Source: Desulforudis sp.
GTDB taxonomy: Bacteria; Bacillota; Desulfotomaculia; Desulfotomaculales; Desulforudaceae
Length of the DNA stretch: 64,000 nucleotides
Assembly (NCBI GenBank): GCA_003604975.1
Contig: QZIR01000010.1
Location: 1 to 64,000 of the forward strand
Reading direction: 5' to 3'
Shown here in pieces: positions 41,522 through 51,197 of this stretch. Under the pieces are notes generated by a model, which worked only from the letters and a program-made list of their open reading frames with translations, did not search any database and was not told the origin of the DNA. Positions within the stretch are counted from its first letter, which is position 1, and each line of letters opens with the position of its first letter. The translations under genes were made by a program, and so were the position numbers.

Positions 41522-41556
41522 TTGTGACAAATATTTCCTGTGCTCTGCCTTATAAT
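41491..41556 (+). promoter_or_regulatory. Spo0A-activated spoIIE promoter with 21-bp spacer
   Basis: TGTCGAA (41491-41497, exact 0A box) and TGTCGAT (41512-41518, one mismatch) lie 21 bp apart. They precede GTGACA (41524-41529) and TATAAT (41551-41556), which are separated by 21 bp. This long spacer and box arrangement is the known hallmark of Spo0A-dependent sigma-A promoters such as B. subtilis spoIIE and spoIIG. Confidence 0.75.
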
Positions 41557-41638
41557 AAACCCTATAAGCACGCAGCTGAATATTAAGGAAGCCGCTCACA
41601 AACAGGGTTCCTAACGGTCTGCGGTTAGGGGTGGGTTA

Positions 41639-44059
41639 GTGGCTCAGGAAAGCAACATCTACGCGGATGGGAGACGGGCCAGCCACTGGGCGGGCGTCGG
41701 CCCGGTTCGCCGAAAACGAACTTCCGCGGGGCTTCGTTGGGGACGAGCCCTTGAATTGATGAACTGGCAGAAACTCGCCCTCTGTGGTCTTGGTTTCTTC
41801 TTGGGGCGGGCCGTCCTGCTGGGCGAACTAACCCCATTCACGGCGGCCTTTACGGCTGCCGCGTTGTTTGGGTTTGGCCCGGGCGCCTGGCCGGCGATCT
41901 TCTTTTCTCTGCTTGGACAAGCAACCGTGCTGCCGGCAGCCGAACTGGGCCGTTCAATGCTGGTGGTCGCCGTCGTTGCCGTTGGGGTCCGTTCCATCCC
42001 GCGCGAGACTCGCAATCCCTGGCCGGCCGTCGTCCTTATCGTGGGCGCGGCCGTCCTGATTGTAAAAACAGCCTTTTTGGCTTTTGGTACGGCCACGCTC
42101 TACGATTACGTGGCGGTTCTCTTTGAAGCGGTACTGGCCTCGACCCTGGCCTATGTTTTCCTGCGGGTTTTTGCCGTACGCAACCGCCCCTTGACTCCGG
42201 AAGAGGCCTTTTGCACCGTGGTTCTGTTGGCCGGGGTTCTGGCCGGCAGCGCCACCCTGGGTTACGAAATGGTTACCCTGAACGGAGTCCTGAGCAAGTC
42301 TGTGATCCTGGTTGCTGCTTTTGTCGGCGGGGCCGGGATCGGCGCAGGCGTCGGCGCCATCGTGGGCATCGTCCCGGGCATCGCCTACACCGTGGCCCCG
42401 GCTGTGGTCGGGGTTTATGCGTTTGCCGGTCTGCTGGCCGGACTCGGGCGCCATTACGGCAAACTGGGCGTAGCCGGCGGATTTGTGCTGGGCAGTATCG
42501 TGCTGGCCATCTATATGGACGACTACACCAGCCTAGCCCGGATTATGGCCGAGTCCGGCATTGCCGTGGGGATCCTGCTACTCTTCCCGGACACTTGGCG
42601 CGACCGGCTGGTCGCCGCCCTCCCGTCCGGGGTTACGGGCTCTTTCTCGGCAGGGGAGCAGGTCGAGGAGATTGTAAAGGGCCGGATGCGCAACTGGGCG
42701 AAGATGTTTGCCGAGCTTTCACGCACGTTTAACCAGGTCTCGCCCGTCGAATCCGAAACCGGGCATGGGAAGTCCTTTCAGGAACTGCTGGATGAGGTCG
42801 GCAACCGTATCTGCAAGGAGTGTCCGCTCTACCGCAGTTGCTGGGAGCGGGACTTCTATCGGACCTACCAGCACTTCACGGACGCCCTGGAGACGATCGA
42901 GAGCACCGGACGGGTGCGGAGCGAGGATTTCCCGGAACACATCCGTAAGCGCTGTCTGCGTCTGAAGGAACTGGCGTTGGCCCTGACCTGCCTTTATGAG
43001 AATCATAAGATCAACCAGTATTGGTATAAGCGCCTGGTGGAGAGCCGTGAGGCTGTTTCGGAACAGCTCCGTGGTTTGTCAAGCATCATGCACAACCTGT
43101 CCGCCGAATTAACGAACAGTATCGAACACGCCGGCCGGATTGACGGGACGTTACGCCGCAAACTGAGACAGCTGGAAATCCCCATCCACACCGTTGAGGC
43201 CACCCCGCGTGACGACGGAAAACTCGAGATTACGATTACCCGGCCCCCGTGCCACGGGGACATGGCCTGCCGCTACATTGTCGCTCCGGTGGTGTCCAAA
43301 GTAATCGGGCAGCCCTTTACCGTCTGTCAAACCACCTGTGTACGTGAGGATGAGGCTCAGGAGTGCTCTTTTCGTCTTGCTCCGGCCCTCCGGTTCCAGG
43401 TATCGGTTGGCGTCACCAAGATCGGTAAGAGCGGAAACCAGGTTTCCGGTGACACCCATTCCTGCCTGGCGCTGCACGACGGGAAATTCGCAATGCTTTT
43501 AAGCGACGGGATGGGGGTTGGGCCGTCCGCCGCCCTGGAAAGCAGTACGACCATTTCACTACTGGAACATATGTTTGAGTCCGGTTTTGGTCAGGACATG
43601 GCCGTCAAAACGGTCAACTCCATCCTCCTGCTTCGGGCCCCGGACGAGAGTTTTGCCACGGTAGACATCACCGTGATTGACCTTTACAGCGGGCGTACAG
43701 AGTTCGTTAAGATCGGGTCGGCATCCAGCTTCATTCTCAGCGGGCCGACCGTACGCATGGTTCAGAGCGCCTCCCTGCCGGTGGGCATTCTGAGGGAGAT
43801 CGAGGTCTCTTCGGTGGTCCGGAACCTGGTGGTCAACGACATTGTGGTGATGGTTACCGACGGCGTGATTGACGCCTTTGTGGACGAGGCTGACAAGGAG
43901 GCCTGTTTTGCCGCCTTTCTGCGTGACCTGCCCCGGGTTGATCCCCAGCAGATCGCCGATATGATTCTGGAGTACGTGATGGCGCAGGCCGGCGGCAAGG
44001 CCAATGACGATATCACGGTGCTGGTCGGAAAGATCGGGGCCGCTGCGGTCCAGGGGTAA
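41639..44059 (+). CDS. spoIIE: stage II sporulation protein E (PP2C phosphatase)
   Basis: Phosphatase that dephosphorylates SpoIIAA, freeing sigma-F in the forespore, and that takes part in polar division. 806 residues: cytosolic N-tail, about ten membrane helices (45-320), a central regulatory region (about 330-590) with a Cys cluster (CKECPLYRSC), and a C-terminal PP2C domain (LSDGMGVGPSA near 620, MVTDGVIDAF, NDDITVLVGKI). GTG start. A Spo0A-type promoter lies about 80 bp upstream. Confidence 0.97.
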   Translation: MAQESNIYADGRRASHWAGVGPVRRKRTSAGLRWGRALELMNWQKLALCGLGFFLGRAVLLGELTPFTAAFTAAALFGFGPGAWPAIFFSLLGQATVLPAAELGRSMLVVAVVAVGVRSIPRETRNPWPAVVLIVGAAVLIVKTAFLAFGTATLYDYVAVLFEAVLASTLAYVFLRVFAVRNRPLTPEEAFCTVVLLAGVLAGSATLGYEMVTLNGVLSKSVILVAAFVGGAGIGAGVGAIVGIVPGIAYTVAPAVVGVYAFAGLLAGLGRHYGKLGVAGGFVLGSIVLAIYMDDYTSLARIMAESGIAVGILLLFPDTWRDRLVAALPSGVTGSFSAGEQVEEIVKGRMRNWAKMFAELSRTFNQVSPVESETGHGKSFQELLDEVGNRICKECPLYRSCWERDFYRTYQHFTDALETIESTGRVRSEDFPEHIRKRCLRLKELALALTCLYENHKINQYWYKRLVESREAVSEQLRGLSSIMHNLSAELTNSIEHAGRIDGTLRRKLRQLEIPIHTVEATPRDDGKLEITITRPPCHGDMACRYIVAPVVSKVIGQPFTVCQTTCVREDEAQECSFRLAPALRFQVSVGVTKIGKSGNQVSGDTHSCLALHDGKFAMLLSDGMGVGPSAALESSTTISLLEHMFESGFGQDMAVKTVNSILLLRAPDESFATVDITVIDLYSGRTEFVKIGSASSFILSGPTVRMVQSASLPVGILREIEVSSVVRNLVVNDIVVMVTDGVIDAFVDEADKEACFAAFLRDLPRVDPQQIADMILEYVMAQAGGKANDDITVLVGKIGAAAVQG

Positions 44060-44090
44060 TGATCACCTAAAGCCATAAATACAATCGTGG

Positions 44091-44116
44091 AAGGCGGAGG
44101 AGACTCCGCCTTTTGC
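44091..44116 (+). terminator. intrinsic terminator after spoIIE
   Basis: AAGGCGGAG (44091-44099) pairs with CTCCGCCTT (44104-44112), loop GAGA, then TTT. Confidence 0.85.
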
Positions 44117-44309
44117 CGTGGTTGGTACCGATGGTTGCCAAAACAGCTGGATAAAAGGTACGTTTTTGGAGGAGAGGAGTTAAACAGCGTTGAATACTAA
44201 TAAAATGTCTCAAGTATCCTTCCCCCGTTTGATGCCATTCGTTTAATACACTCCGCTTGATTAGTTGCCCTAACCGGCCCAATCTGATCATAGAAATGGT
44301 GTGTAGCCT
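44117..44309. other. spacer between spoIIE and tilS
   Basis: A/T-richer than its flanks and free of convincing ORFs. The Bacillus tRNA genes found near this position are absent, and no cloverleaf was seen. No clear promoter could be assigned to tilS, whose ribosome binding site is also weak. Confidence 0.4.
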
Positions 44310-45731
44310 GTGGAATTCTTGGACTGTGTCCGTCGAACCGTAAAACGGTACCGTATGTTCCGCCAGGGCGACTCGGTCCTGGTAGCCGTGTCGGGTGGTC
44401 CTGATTCGACATCTTTACTGGACGTCCTATTTCAGCTGGCGCCGGAATTGGAACTGGCCCTGACGGTCGCCCACCTGAACCACATGTTCAGGGGGGCGGA
44501 GGCCGAAGCGGACGCTCTCCACGTCCGCAACCTGGCGGCTCGGTACGGCCTCCCCTATGTGGGTGAAGACGTGGATGTGCCGGCCTACCGGCAGGAACAA
44601 GGCCTTTCCGCCCAGGTCGCAGCGCGAGAGGTCCGCTACGGCTTTCTTGAGGAAACGGCCCGCGAAACGGGGGCCGCGGTGGTGGCCCTCGGACATAACG
44701 CGGATGATCAGGCCGAGACCATCCTCCTTAATTTTCTGCGCGGCACGGGCCTGGCCGGCCTAGGGGGGATCCCCCCTGTCCGTGACCACTATGTACGCCC
44801 GCTTATCGAATTGCGGCGCCATGAGATCGAGGACTACTGCCGAAAGCAGGGTCTGGTGGCCCGTCAGGACAGTTCCAACCTGAAGCCGGTTTACACCCGC
44901 AACCGGATCCGCCACCAGCTGATGCCCCTTTTGGAACGGGAATACAATCCGGGTCTGGTAACGGCCTTGTTGCGGCTCGGGGAGATTGCCCGGGCAGAGA
45001 ACCAGTACCTGGACGACGAGGCGGCGATGGCCCTGGATCTGGTCCGGGAACCCGGGGAAGAGGACGGGGGTGTAGCGCTGGATCTGAAAGTGCTCAGGGA
45101 TATGCCTCCGGTGATCTGCCGGCGGGTACTCCGACAGGCCTGGCAGACCGTAGCCGGCCCGGTTGCCACCGATTACAGGCATATCGAACGGCTGTTCAGC
45201 CTGCTCCACACCCCGGCCGGAGGGCAGCTGGTGGAACTGCCTGGCGGAATCATGGTGGAGAAGGTGCGCCACGCCCTCCTGGTCCGTCCGGCGGCCGGTC
45301 CGGCGGAGAGTGCACCGTATACGATGAAACTGGAAGTCCCCGGGGAGACTGGGGTTCCGGGCCGTCCCTGGTCGATCCGCGCGGTAATCTGGGACGGTGA
45401 GATCGACCTGGACGCCGTACGCCGCAGCGAGGACCGGTCCTGGATCTACGTTGACTATGATTGCCTGGAATGGCCGCTTGAGTTACGCAACCGCCGGCAG
45501 GGGGACATCTTTGAACCCTTCGGACTGGGCGGTACGGTCAAGTTGAAGAAGTACTTCAATGATCTGGGCCTGGCCCGCGGTGAGCGGAATGATGTGCCGC
45601 TGGTGGTTGATGGCCGTGGCCGGATCGTCTGGGTGGTCGGCCTGCGTCCCGCCGACTTTTGCCGGATTACCCCCCTTACCAGGAGGGCCCTTTACCTCCA
45701 GGTTGTGGGACAGGTTCCGGAACGGGCTTAA
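44310..45731 (+). CDS. tilS: tRNA(Ile)-lysidine synthetase
   Basis: Modifies C34 of tRNA-Ile(CAU) to lysidine so it reads AUA. 473 residues. PP-loop SGGPDS at residues 28-33, HNADDQAET, then a middle helical region and the C-terminal TilS barrel (RRQGDIFEPFGLGGTVKLKKYFND). GTG start without a strong site. hprT, which separates tilS from ftsH in B. subtilis, is missing. Confidence 0.95.
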   Translation: MEFLDCVRRTVKRYRMFRQGDSVLVAVSGGPDSTSLLDVLFQLAPELELALTVAHLNHMFRGAEAEADALHVRNLAARYGLPYVGEDVDVPAYRQEQGLSAQVAAREVRYGFLEETARETGAAVVALGHNADDQAETILLNFLRGTGLAGLGGIPPVRDHYVRPLIELRRHEIEDYCRKQGLVARQDSSNLKPVYTRNRIRHQLMPLLEREYNPGLVTALLRLGEIARAENQYLDDEAAMALDLVREPGEEDGGVALDLKVLRDMPPVICRRVLRQAWQTVAGPVATDYRHIERLFSLLHTPAGGQLVELPGGIMVEKVRHALLVRPAAGPAESAPYTMKLEVPGETGVPGRPWSIRAVIWDGEIDLDAVRRSEDRSWIYVDYDCLEWPLELRNRRQGDIFEPFGLGGTVKLKKYFNDLGLARGERNDVPLVVDGRGRIVWVVGLRPADFCRITPLTRRALYLQVVGQVPERA

Positions 45732-45756
45732 GGTGTCGTTCAGGGGTTCAGGTTGT

Positions 45757-45785
45757 TTGAAACCGGCAATAAAGTGTGATAAAAT
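45757..45785 (+). promoter_or_regulatory. sigma-A-type promoter of ftsH
   Basis: TTGAAA (45757-45762), 17 bp, TAAAAT (45780-45785), 47 bp before the start codon. Confidence 0.75.
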
Positions 45786-45832
45786 ACCTCTGTTGTGGGC
45801 CAACTAGTTAATGTCCGAGAGGAGTGGCCTTA

Positions 45833-47662
45833 TTGCATAAAATCGCGAAGAACCTGAGCATCTACCTGCTAATCGTGCTGGTTATCCTGGTGTTGCTCCG
45901 GTTTATGTCCCCGGACGGCACCGATGTGGAGAATTTGAATTATTCGCAGTTCTTTGCGGCCGTTGAACAGGGACAGGTACAGAGGGTTTTGATTAAGACC
46001 GATAACGACACCAACCTGATCACGGGGAAGTTCCGTGACGGGCGTGACTTTCAGACTAAAGGACCGGCCAATGATCCGGACCTGATCAAGCTGTTGCGCG
46101 ACCGGAAGATACAGCACGAGCAGGACGTACCACCCCGTCCGAGCTGGTTTGCAACGATGGCCTTTTCCTTCCTGCCGATCCTGTTGATTGTGGCCCTGTT
46201 CTTCTTCCTGATGCAGCAGAGCCAGGGCGGCGGGAACCGGGTGATGTCTTTCGGCAAGAGCCGGGCCAAGCTGCACAGTGACGATAAGCAGAAGGTAACC
46301 TTTGCTGACGTCGCCGGGATCGATGAGGTCAAGGAGGAGGTCGAAGAACTGGTCGACTTCCTGAAGGACCCGAGCAAGTTTAACGACATCGGCGCGCGTA
46401 TCCCCAAGGGTGTGCTGCTGTTTGGACCTCCCGGAACGGGTAAGACCCTGTTGGCCCGTGCCGTTGCCGGAGAGGCGGGGGTACCCTTTTTCACCATCAG
46501 CGGCTCTGACTTTGTAGAGATGTTTGTGGGTGTGGGCGCCTCGCGTGTCCGCGACCTGTTTGAGAACGCCAAGAAGAATTCCCCCTGCATCGTCTTCATC
46601 GACGAGATTGATGCGGTGGGACGCCAGCGTGGCGCCGGTCTGGGCGGCGGCCACGATGAGCGGGAACAGACCTTAAACCAGCTCCTGGTGGAGATGGATG
46701 GTTTCAGCCCGAACGAGGCGGTCATCATTATCGCCGCCACCAACCGGCCGGACATCCTGGACCCGGCGCTCCTGCGTCCGGGCCGCTTCGACCGGCAGGT
46801 CGTGGTCAGCATGCCGGACATCAACGGGCGGCGGCAGATCCTGGCCGTGCATTCCGCGAACAAGCCGCTGGATGATGACGTCGACCTGGACGTGTTGGCC
46901 CGCCGGACACCGGGCTTCTCGGGTGCCGATCTGGCCAACCTGGTAAACGAAGGGGCGCTACTGTCCGCACGCTCCAACAAGAAGCGCATTGGAATGAGGG
47001 ATCTGGAGAATGCTATTGAACGGGTGATCGCCGGTCCGGAAAGGAAATCACGTGTGATCAGCGACAACGAGAAGAAGCTGGTCAGCTATCACGAGGCCGG
47101 TCACGCCCTGGTCAGCTACTTCCTGCCGACCAGTGACCCGGTACACAAGATTTCGATTATCCCGCGAGGGCGGGCAGGCGGTTACACGCTCCTGTTGCCC
47201 AGAGAAGAGCGCTACTATATGACCAAGTCCCAGCTACAGGATCAGATCACCATGCTCCTGGGCGGTCGGGTAGCCGAGGCCCTGGTGCTGAAGGAAATCA
47301 GCACCGGCGCTCAGAACGACCTGGAGCGGGCAACCGAAACAGCACGCCGGATGATCATGGAATACGGGATGAGCGAGGAACTCGGCCCGCTGACCCTGGG
47401 CCGCAAGCAGGAAGCCGTTTTCTTGGGTCGCGATATCGCGCGCGACCGCAACTACTCGGAAGAGATCGCTTTCGCGATTGACCGCGAAGTGCGTAAGATG
47501 GTAGACGAGAGCTACCACCGCGCTGAACGTATTTTGACCGAGAATAAGGATGGCCTGCACCTGGTGGCGGAGACCCTGTTTGATAAGGAGACCATCGAGG
47601 GTAAGGAGTTTGAGGACCTGATGCGGCAGGCGACCGGGGATCAGGCATCCACGGAGGCCTGA
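45833..47662 (+). CDS. ftsH: ATP-dependent zinc metalloprotease FtsH
   Basis: Membrane-anchored AAA+ protease. 609 residues: helix 1 at about 7-23, extracytoplasmic domain, helix 2 near 105-127, AAA core with Walker A GPPGTGKT (198-205) and [12 protein letters not shown], then the zinc protease site HEAGH (420-424). It degrades unassembled membrane proteins and, in Bacillus, sporulation inhibitors. TTG at 45833 is used because AGAGGAG lies 9 nt upstream; an in-frame GTG at 45824 directly abuts that site. Confidence 0.96.
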   Translation: MHKIAKNLSIYLLIVLVILVLLRFMSPDGTDVENLNYSQFFAAVEQGQVQRVLIKTDNDTNLITGKFRDGRDFQTKGPANDPDLIKLLRDRKIQHEQDVPPRPSWFATMAFSFLPILLIVALFFFLMQQSQGGGNRVMSFGKSRAKLHSDDKQKVTFADVAGIDEVKEEVEELVDFLKDPSKFNDIGARIPKGVLLFGPPGTGKTLLARAVAGEAGVPFFTISGSDFVEMFVGVGASRVRDLFENAKKNSPCIVFIDEIDAVGRQRGAGLGGGHDEREQTLNQLLVEMDGFSPNEAVIIIAATNRPDILDPALLRPGRFDRQVVVSMPDINGRRQILAVHSANKPLDDDVDLDVLARRTPGFSGADLANLVNEGALLSARSNKKRIGMRDLENAIERVIAGPERKSRVISDNEKKLVSYHEAGHALVSYFLPTSDPVHKISIIPRGRAGGYTLLLPREERYYMTKSQLQDQITMLLGGRVAEALVLKEISTGAQNDLERATETARRMIMEYGMSEELGPLTLGRKQEAVFLGRDIARDRNYSEEIAFAIDREVRKMVDESYHRAERILTENKDGLHLVAETLFDKETIEGKEFEDLMRQATGDQASTEA

Positions 47663-47703
47663 TCGAGGTGACTGCGGTTTTTCCGTAATGATTGTCTGTG
47701 TAA

Positions 47704-47729
47704 ACGGGCGGGGGTATTACCCCGCCCGT
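47704..47729 (+). terminator. GC-rich hairpin after ftsH
   Basis: ACGGGCGGGG (47704-47713) pairs perfectly with CCCCGCCCGT (47720-47729). No T-run follows, so it may be a pause or partial terminator, leaving ndk partly linked to ftsH. Confidence 0.55.
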
Positions 47730-47755
47730 GGTCTAATATAAGGAGGTTCAAAATT

Positions 47756-48205
47756 TTGGAACGTACTTTTGTAATGGTTAAGCCCGACGGGGTCCAGCGC
47801 GGACTGGCCGGCCAGATCATTTCCCGGTTTGAGACTCGTGGCTACAAGCTGATGGGTCTGAAGCTGATGCAGATCAGCCGGGAACTGGCCGAGACTCACT
47901 ATGGTGAGCATAAGGGCAAGGGCTTTTTTGAGCCGCTGGTTTCCTACATTATCTCCGGTCCCGTGGTGGCGATGGTGCTGGAAGGCAAGGACGTCATCCA
48001 GGGCGCGCGTGATATGATGGGCGCCACTAATCCGGCCAAGGCGGCCCCTGGTACGATCCGGGCCACCTATGGGATTGATGTGGGGCGCAACATCATCCAC
48101 GGTTCGGACTCCGCGGCCAGCGCCGAGCGCGAAATCAACCTGTTTTTCAAGCCGGAAGAACTGGTCAGCTATACACGCGACATTGACCGGTGGCTTTACG
48201 AGTAA
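47756..48205 (+). CDS. ndk: nucleoside diphosphate kinase
   Basis: Equilibrates NTP pools by a phosphohistidine ping-pong. 149 residues. The catalytic His is in NIIHGSDS (residue 115), with [11 protein letters not shown] at the start and [13 protein letters not shown] before the active site. TTG start with AAGGAGG upstream. It follows ftsH and precedes the formate-THF ligase gene. Confidence 0.97.
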   Translation: MERTFVMVKPDGVQRGLAGQIISRFETRGYKLMGLKLMQISRELAETHYGEHKGKGFFEPLVSYIISGPVVAMVLEGKDVIQGARDMMGATNPAKAAPGTIRATYGIDVGRNIIHGSDSAASAEREINLFFKPEELVSYTRDIDRWLYE

Positions 48206-48286
48206 AGGGCTTAACCTCTGGTGCGTACAGTAACCAGACCCGCCGCTACAGTCTTAACAGTGAATGTGCAACAGGAGGCAGTAAGG

Positions 48287-49987
48287 ATGGCCATCCCAAG
48301 TGACCTGGAGATCGCCCAGGCCCACCGGCTTACTCCCATCGTGGAGATCGCCCGGAACATCGGGCTGGATGAAGACGAAATCGAGCTTTACGGGCGCTAC
48401 AAGGCCAAGATCTCCCTCTCGGTGCTGGATCGGCTCCGGGATCGGCCGGACGGTAAGCTGATTGACGTAACCGCGATTACTCCCACCCCGCTCGGCGAGG
48501 GCAAGACACTCACCACCATCGGCCTGACCCAGGGGCTAGGCCGTCTTGGGAAGCGGGCGATCTGCACCATCAGGCAGCCTTCGATGGGACCGGTGTTCGG
48601 GATCAAGGGAGGCGCCGCCGGGGGCGGCTACAGCCAGGTGGTGCCGATGGAAGACCTCAACCTGCATTTCACCGGCGACATCCACGCCGTGGCGCTCGCC
48701 CACAACCTGCTGGCGGCCATGGTTGATACCTCATTGTTTCACGGCAATCCGCACGGTCTTGATCCCCTTTCCATCAATTGGCCCCGTGTCATCGACGTCA
48801 ACGACCGTGTGCTCCGGCAGATCGTGGTCGGCCTGGGGGGCCGGGCCAACGGCAATCCCCGGGAAACGGGCTTCGACGTGGCGGTTGCCTCAGAGGTGAT
48901 GGCCGTGCTGGCCCTGACTACCGGAATGAGCGACCTGCGCCGTCGCCTGGGAAGGATGGTGGTCGGATACAACGGAAACGGCCAGCCGGTTACGGCGGAA
49001 GACATCCAGGGCGCCGGAGCGATGGCCACGATACTGAAAGATGCGATCAAGCCCAATCTGATTCAGACACTGGAGGGTCAGCCGTGCATCGTACACGCCG
49101 GACCCTTTGCGAATATTGCGCACGGGCAGTCCTCGGTGCTGGCCGACCGGATGGCCCTCAAGCTGGCCGACTACGTGGTTACGGAAAGCGGATTCGGGGC
49201 CGATCTGGGGATGCAGAAGTTCATGGACATCAAGTGCCGTCAGGCCAGGCTGCGTCCGAATTGCGTTGTGGTGACCTGCACGATCCGGGCCTTGAAGATG
49301 CACGGCGGTGTGGGTCACATCGTTCCGGGGCGCCCGCTGCCGGAGGAAATCCTGCGGGAAAACGTGGCTGCCGTGGAAGTAGGCTGCCGGAACCTGGCCC
49401 ACATGATCAAGATCGCCCACTACTACGGGGTGCCCGTCGTCGTAGCCATCAACCGGTTTGCCACGGACACTGAGGCGGAAATCGAAACAGTACGCCGTAT
49501 CGCGATACAGGCCGGGGCGCGTACCGCCTACCCCAGTACAGTACACGCGGATGGCGGGGCTGGAGCGGCCGACCTGGCCCGGGCCGTGGTAGAGGCCTGT
49601 GCCCAGGAGACCGATTTCCGTTTCCTTTACCAGGACGATCTGCGGATTCAGGAGAAAATTGAAATAATGGCAACCCGGGTTTATAATGCAAGTGCGGTAA
49701 GCTTCAGTCCCCTGGCGGAGAAGAAGATCGAACAGTTTGAGGCGCTGGGCTGGGGACGCCTGCCGATCTGCATGGCCAAGACCCACCTCTCGATTTCACA
49801 CGACCCCGCATTGAAAAATGTGCCTGACGGGTACGTTTTCCCGATCCGGGACATCCGGCCTTCGGTAGGCGCCGGTTTCCTCTATCCGCTGGCGGGGACG
49901 ATAATGACGATGCCGGGCCTGCCGTCGCGGCCTGCGGCGCACCAGATTGATGTGGATGAGGAAGGCCGCATAACAGGCCTCTTCTAA
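48287..49987 (+). CDS. fhs: formate-tetrahydrofolate ligase
   Basis: Makes 10-formyl-THF from formate, THF and ATP; it is the entry step of the methyl branch of the Wood-Ljungdahl pathway and a purine one-carbon source. 566 residues. The P-loop-like TPLGEGKT (K73), FGIKGGAAGGGYSQV and SGFGADLGMQKF are family marks. ATG at 48287 after AGGAGG is chosen over a 22-residue longer frame. Its TAA stop lies in the CTAAGAGG end of a family-A repeat. Confidence 0.96.
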   Translation: MAIPSDLEIAQAHRLTPIVEIARNIGLDEDEIELYGRYKAKISLSVLDRLRDRPDGKLIDVTAITPTPLGEGKTLTTIGLTQGLGRLGKRAICTIRQPSMGPVFGIKGGAAGGGYSQVVPMEDLNLHFTGDIHAVALAHNLLAAMVDTSLFHGNPHGLDPLSINWPRVIDVNDRVLRQIVVGLGGRANGNPRETGFDVAVASEVMAVLALTTGMSDLRRRLGRMVVGYNGNGQPVTAEDIQGAGAMATILKDAIKPNLIQTLEGQPCIVHAGPFANIAHGQSSVLADRMALKLADYVVTESGFGADLGMQKFMDIKCRQARLRPNCVVVTCTIRALKMHGGVGHIVPGRPLPEEILRENVAAVEVGCRNLAHMIKIAHYYGVPVVVAINRFATDTEAEIETVRRIAIQAGARTAYPSTVHADGGAGAADLARAVVEACAQETDFRFLYQDDLRIQEKIEIMATRVYNASAVSFSPLAEKKIEQFEALGWGRLPICMAKTHLSISHDPALKNVPDGYVFPIRDIRPSVGAGFLYPLAGTIMTMPGLPSRPAAHQIDVDEEGRITGLF

Positions 49988-50017
49988 GAGGAGAACGTTT
50001 GATAAGCTTCGCCTGGC
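49986..50017. repeat. family-A repeat end, solitary copy
   Basis: Contains GGAGAAC...GATAAGCTTCGCCTGGC, matching the GATAAGC-type end of the element at 56878 (GATAAGCTACGCGTGGC). No second end was found nearby. Confidence 0.55.
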
Positions 50018-50025
50018 AAAAATTG

Positions 50026-50136
50026 GAGGTGAGAAGTGTGAAGTTTGAGGTGAGAAACTTGTAGGAATTCGCCGGGCGAATTCCATCCTATGATCTCACT
50101 TCCAACGTCCCACCTTTCATTTCTCATACGCTGGTA
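50026..50136. repeat. family-B palindromic repeat with a central perfect hairpin
   Basis: GGAATTCGCC (50064-50073) and GGCGAATTCC (50075-50084) form a 10-bp stem around one base. The outer GGTGAGAAGTGTGAA motif faces a TCTCACTTCC arm. Related to 28870-28930 and 38131-38166. No gene lies between 49988 and 50265. Confidence 0.6.
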
Positions 50137-50265
50137 ATTATATGTATTTTGGTGGACTAACTAGGCTTTACGATCATGTACGGCGAAAGTATTAATCAGG
50201 GCAGTGGCGAGCGGGAGTTCGCACCTTTTGGGGAACCCCCGCCCTGCCTTTTCAGTAACGATTCC

Positions 50266-50508
50266 TTAATAGATGCGGGGGGTGATGTGGTCGTCGGTGA
50301 TGGATTCATCCCCTTGCACAAAGGTCTTGCAAGCTGTGGCCATGCAGGTATCTACAGGCGTGGGTGCAGCGTTTTCGGCCTGCATCGCGTCGTAAGTGTC
50401 AAGAGCGTCGTCAGCGATACTGTCCGACACGATCAGGATACTGGAGGCCCGGCACCGGTTCCTTTCAGCCCAGTAGTGACAGTTGTTTACGGTACACATG
50501 ACAGCCAT
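50266..50508 (-). CDS. DUF1540 small cysteine-rich protein
   Basis: Protein of 80 residues with cysteines in the DUF1540 arrangement: CTVNNCHYWAERNRC near the N-terminus and CMATACKTF near the C-terminus, probably binding a metal or cluster. ATG at 50508 is chosen for AAGGATGGTGA just upstream. DUF1540 proteins are common in spore-forming Clostridia, but their role is not established. Confidence 0.85.
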   Translation of the reverse strand: MAVMCTVNNCHYWAERNRCRASSILIVSDSIADDALDTYDAMQAENAAPTPVDTCMATACKTFVQGDESITDDHITPRIY

Positions 50509-50667
50509 TGGATCACCATCCTTTCTCATGTAATAGCTTGCGGATTACGGGGTAAATTATGTGTCTGGCTGAATGTAAGCCAGTTTACACCATAATCCCT
50601 TGGCATGATACGGTTATTGACGTATGCCCTTTAGGTTTTTATAATAAGCAAAGGTGATGAGGACAGC

Positions 50668-51135
50668 ATGGGAAGACCGCCAAAATGTAGACGAGTAGAG
50701 TTTCTTCCACAGTGTACCTTTTTTAAGCCGGCCGGCATTCCGTTATGGAGCCTGGAAGAGGTGAGCCTGACGGTGGAAGAGGTCGAAGCGCTCCGGTTGA
50801 AAGACATGGAGGGTCTGGAACAGGAGAAGTGCGCGGAACGAATGGGTATCTCCCGTCCCACCTTCCAGAGAATCCTAACCGGGGCACGGCAAAAGGTGAC
50901 CCAGGCCCTGGTCGAAGGTAAGGCGATTCGGGTGGAAGGCGGGAACTACGAGTACGTCTCCCGTCGCCTGCGTTGTGCAAAGTGCCGTACGGAATGGGAT
51001 TCACAGCCCACCGACCCGGCCGATCCATCCTGCCCGCAGTGCGGGGGCAATGAGATCGCCCGTATGCCCCGCCGGCGGTGCCAGACCCGGATGAAGAACT
51101 GGCCGGAATCTCAGGGTACACCGGAGAAGGCTTGA
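50668..51135 (+). CDS. DUF134 family HTH protein
   Basis: DNA-binding protein of 155 residues. The opening MGRPPKCRRVEFLP and the HTH SLTVEEVEALRLKDMEGLEQEKCAERMGISRPTFQRIL are characteristic of DUF134 (UPF0251). The C-terminal part has a zinc ribbon, CAKC...CPQC. DUF134 genes often sit beside Mrp/NBP35 or NifB-like Fe-S genes, as here. It may regulate or sense Fe-S metabolism; that is inference from neighbours. Confidence 0.9.
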   Translation: MGRPPKCRRVEFLPQCTFFKPAGIPLWSLEEVSLTVEEVEALRLKDMEGLEQEKCAERMGISRPTFQRILTGARQKVTQALVEGKAIRVEGGNYEYVSRRLRCAKCRTEWDSQPTDPADPSCPQCGGNEIARMPRRRCQTRMKNWPESQGTPEKA

Positions 51136-51197
51136 TCCGTGATTGCGGTATCCAGAGACGAGAAAACATCAGTTTAATTGAAAGAAGGAGATTCTCA

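Noticed and set aside
49992-50134. Hairpin-rich region considered as a CRISPR array or small RNA gene
   Set aside because: There are no regularly spaced identical repeats, and the palindromes match dispersed family-A and family-B copies elsewhere in the window.
50176-50595. Plus-strand frame over the DUF1540 gene
   Set aside because: It lacks a ribosome binding site and is antisense to a gene with a clear cysteine motif and start signal.
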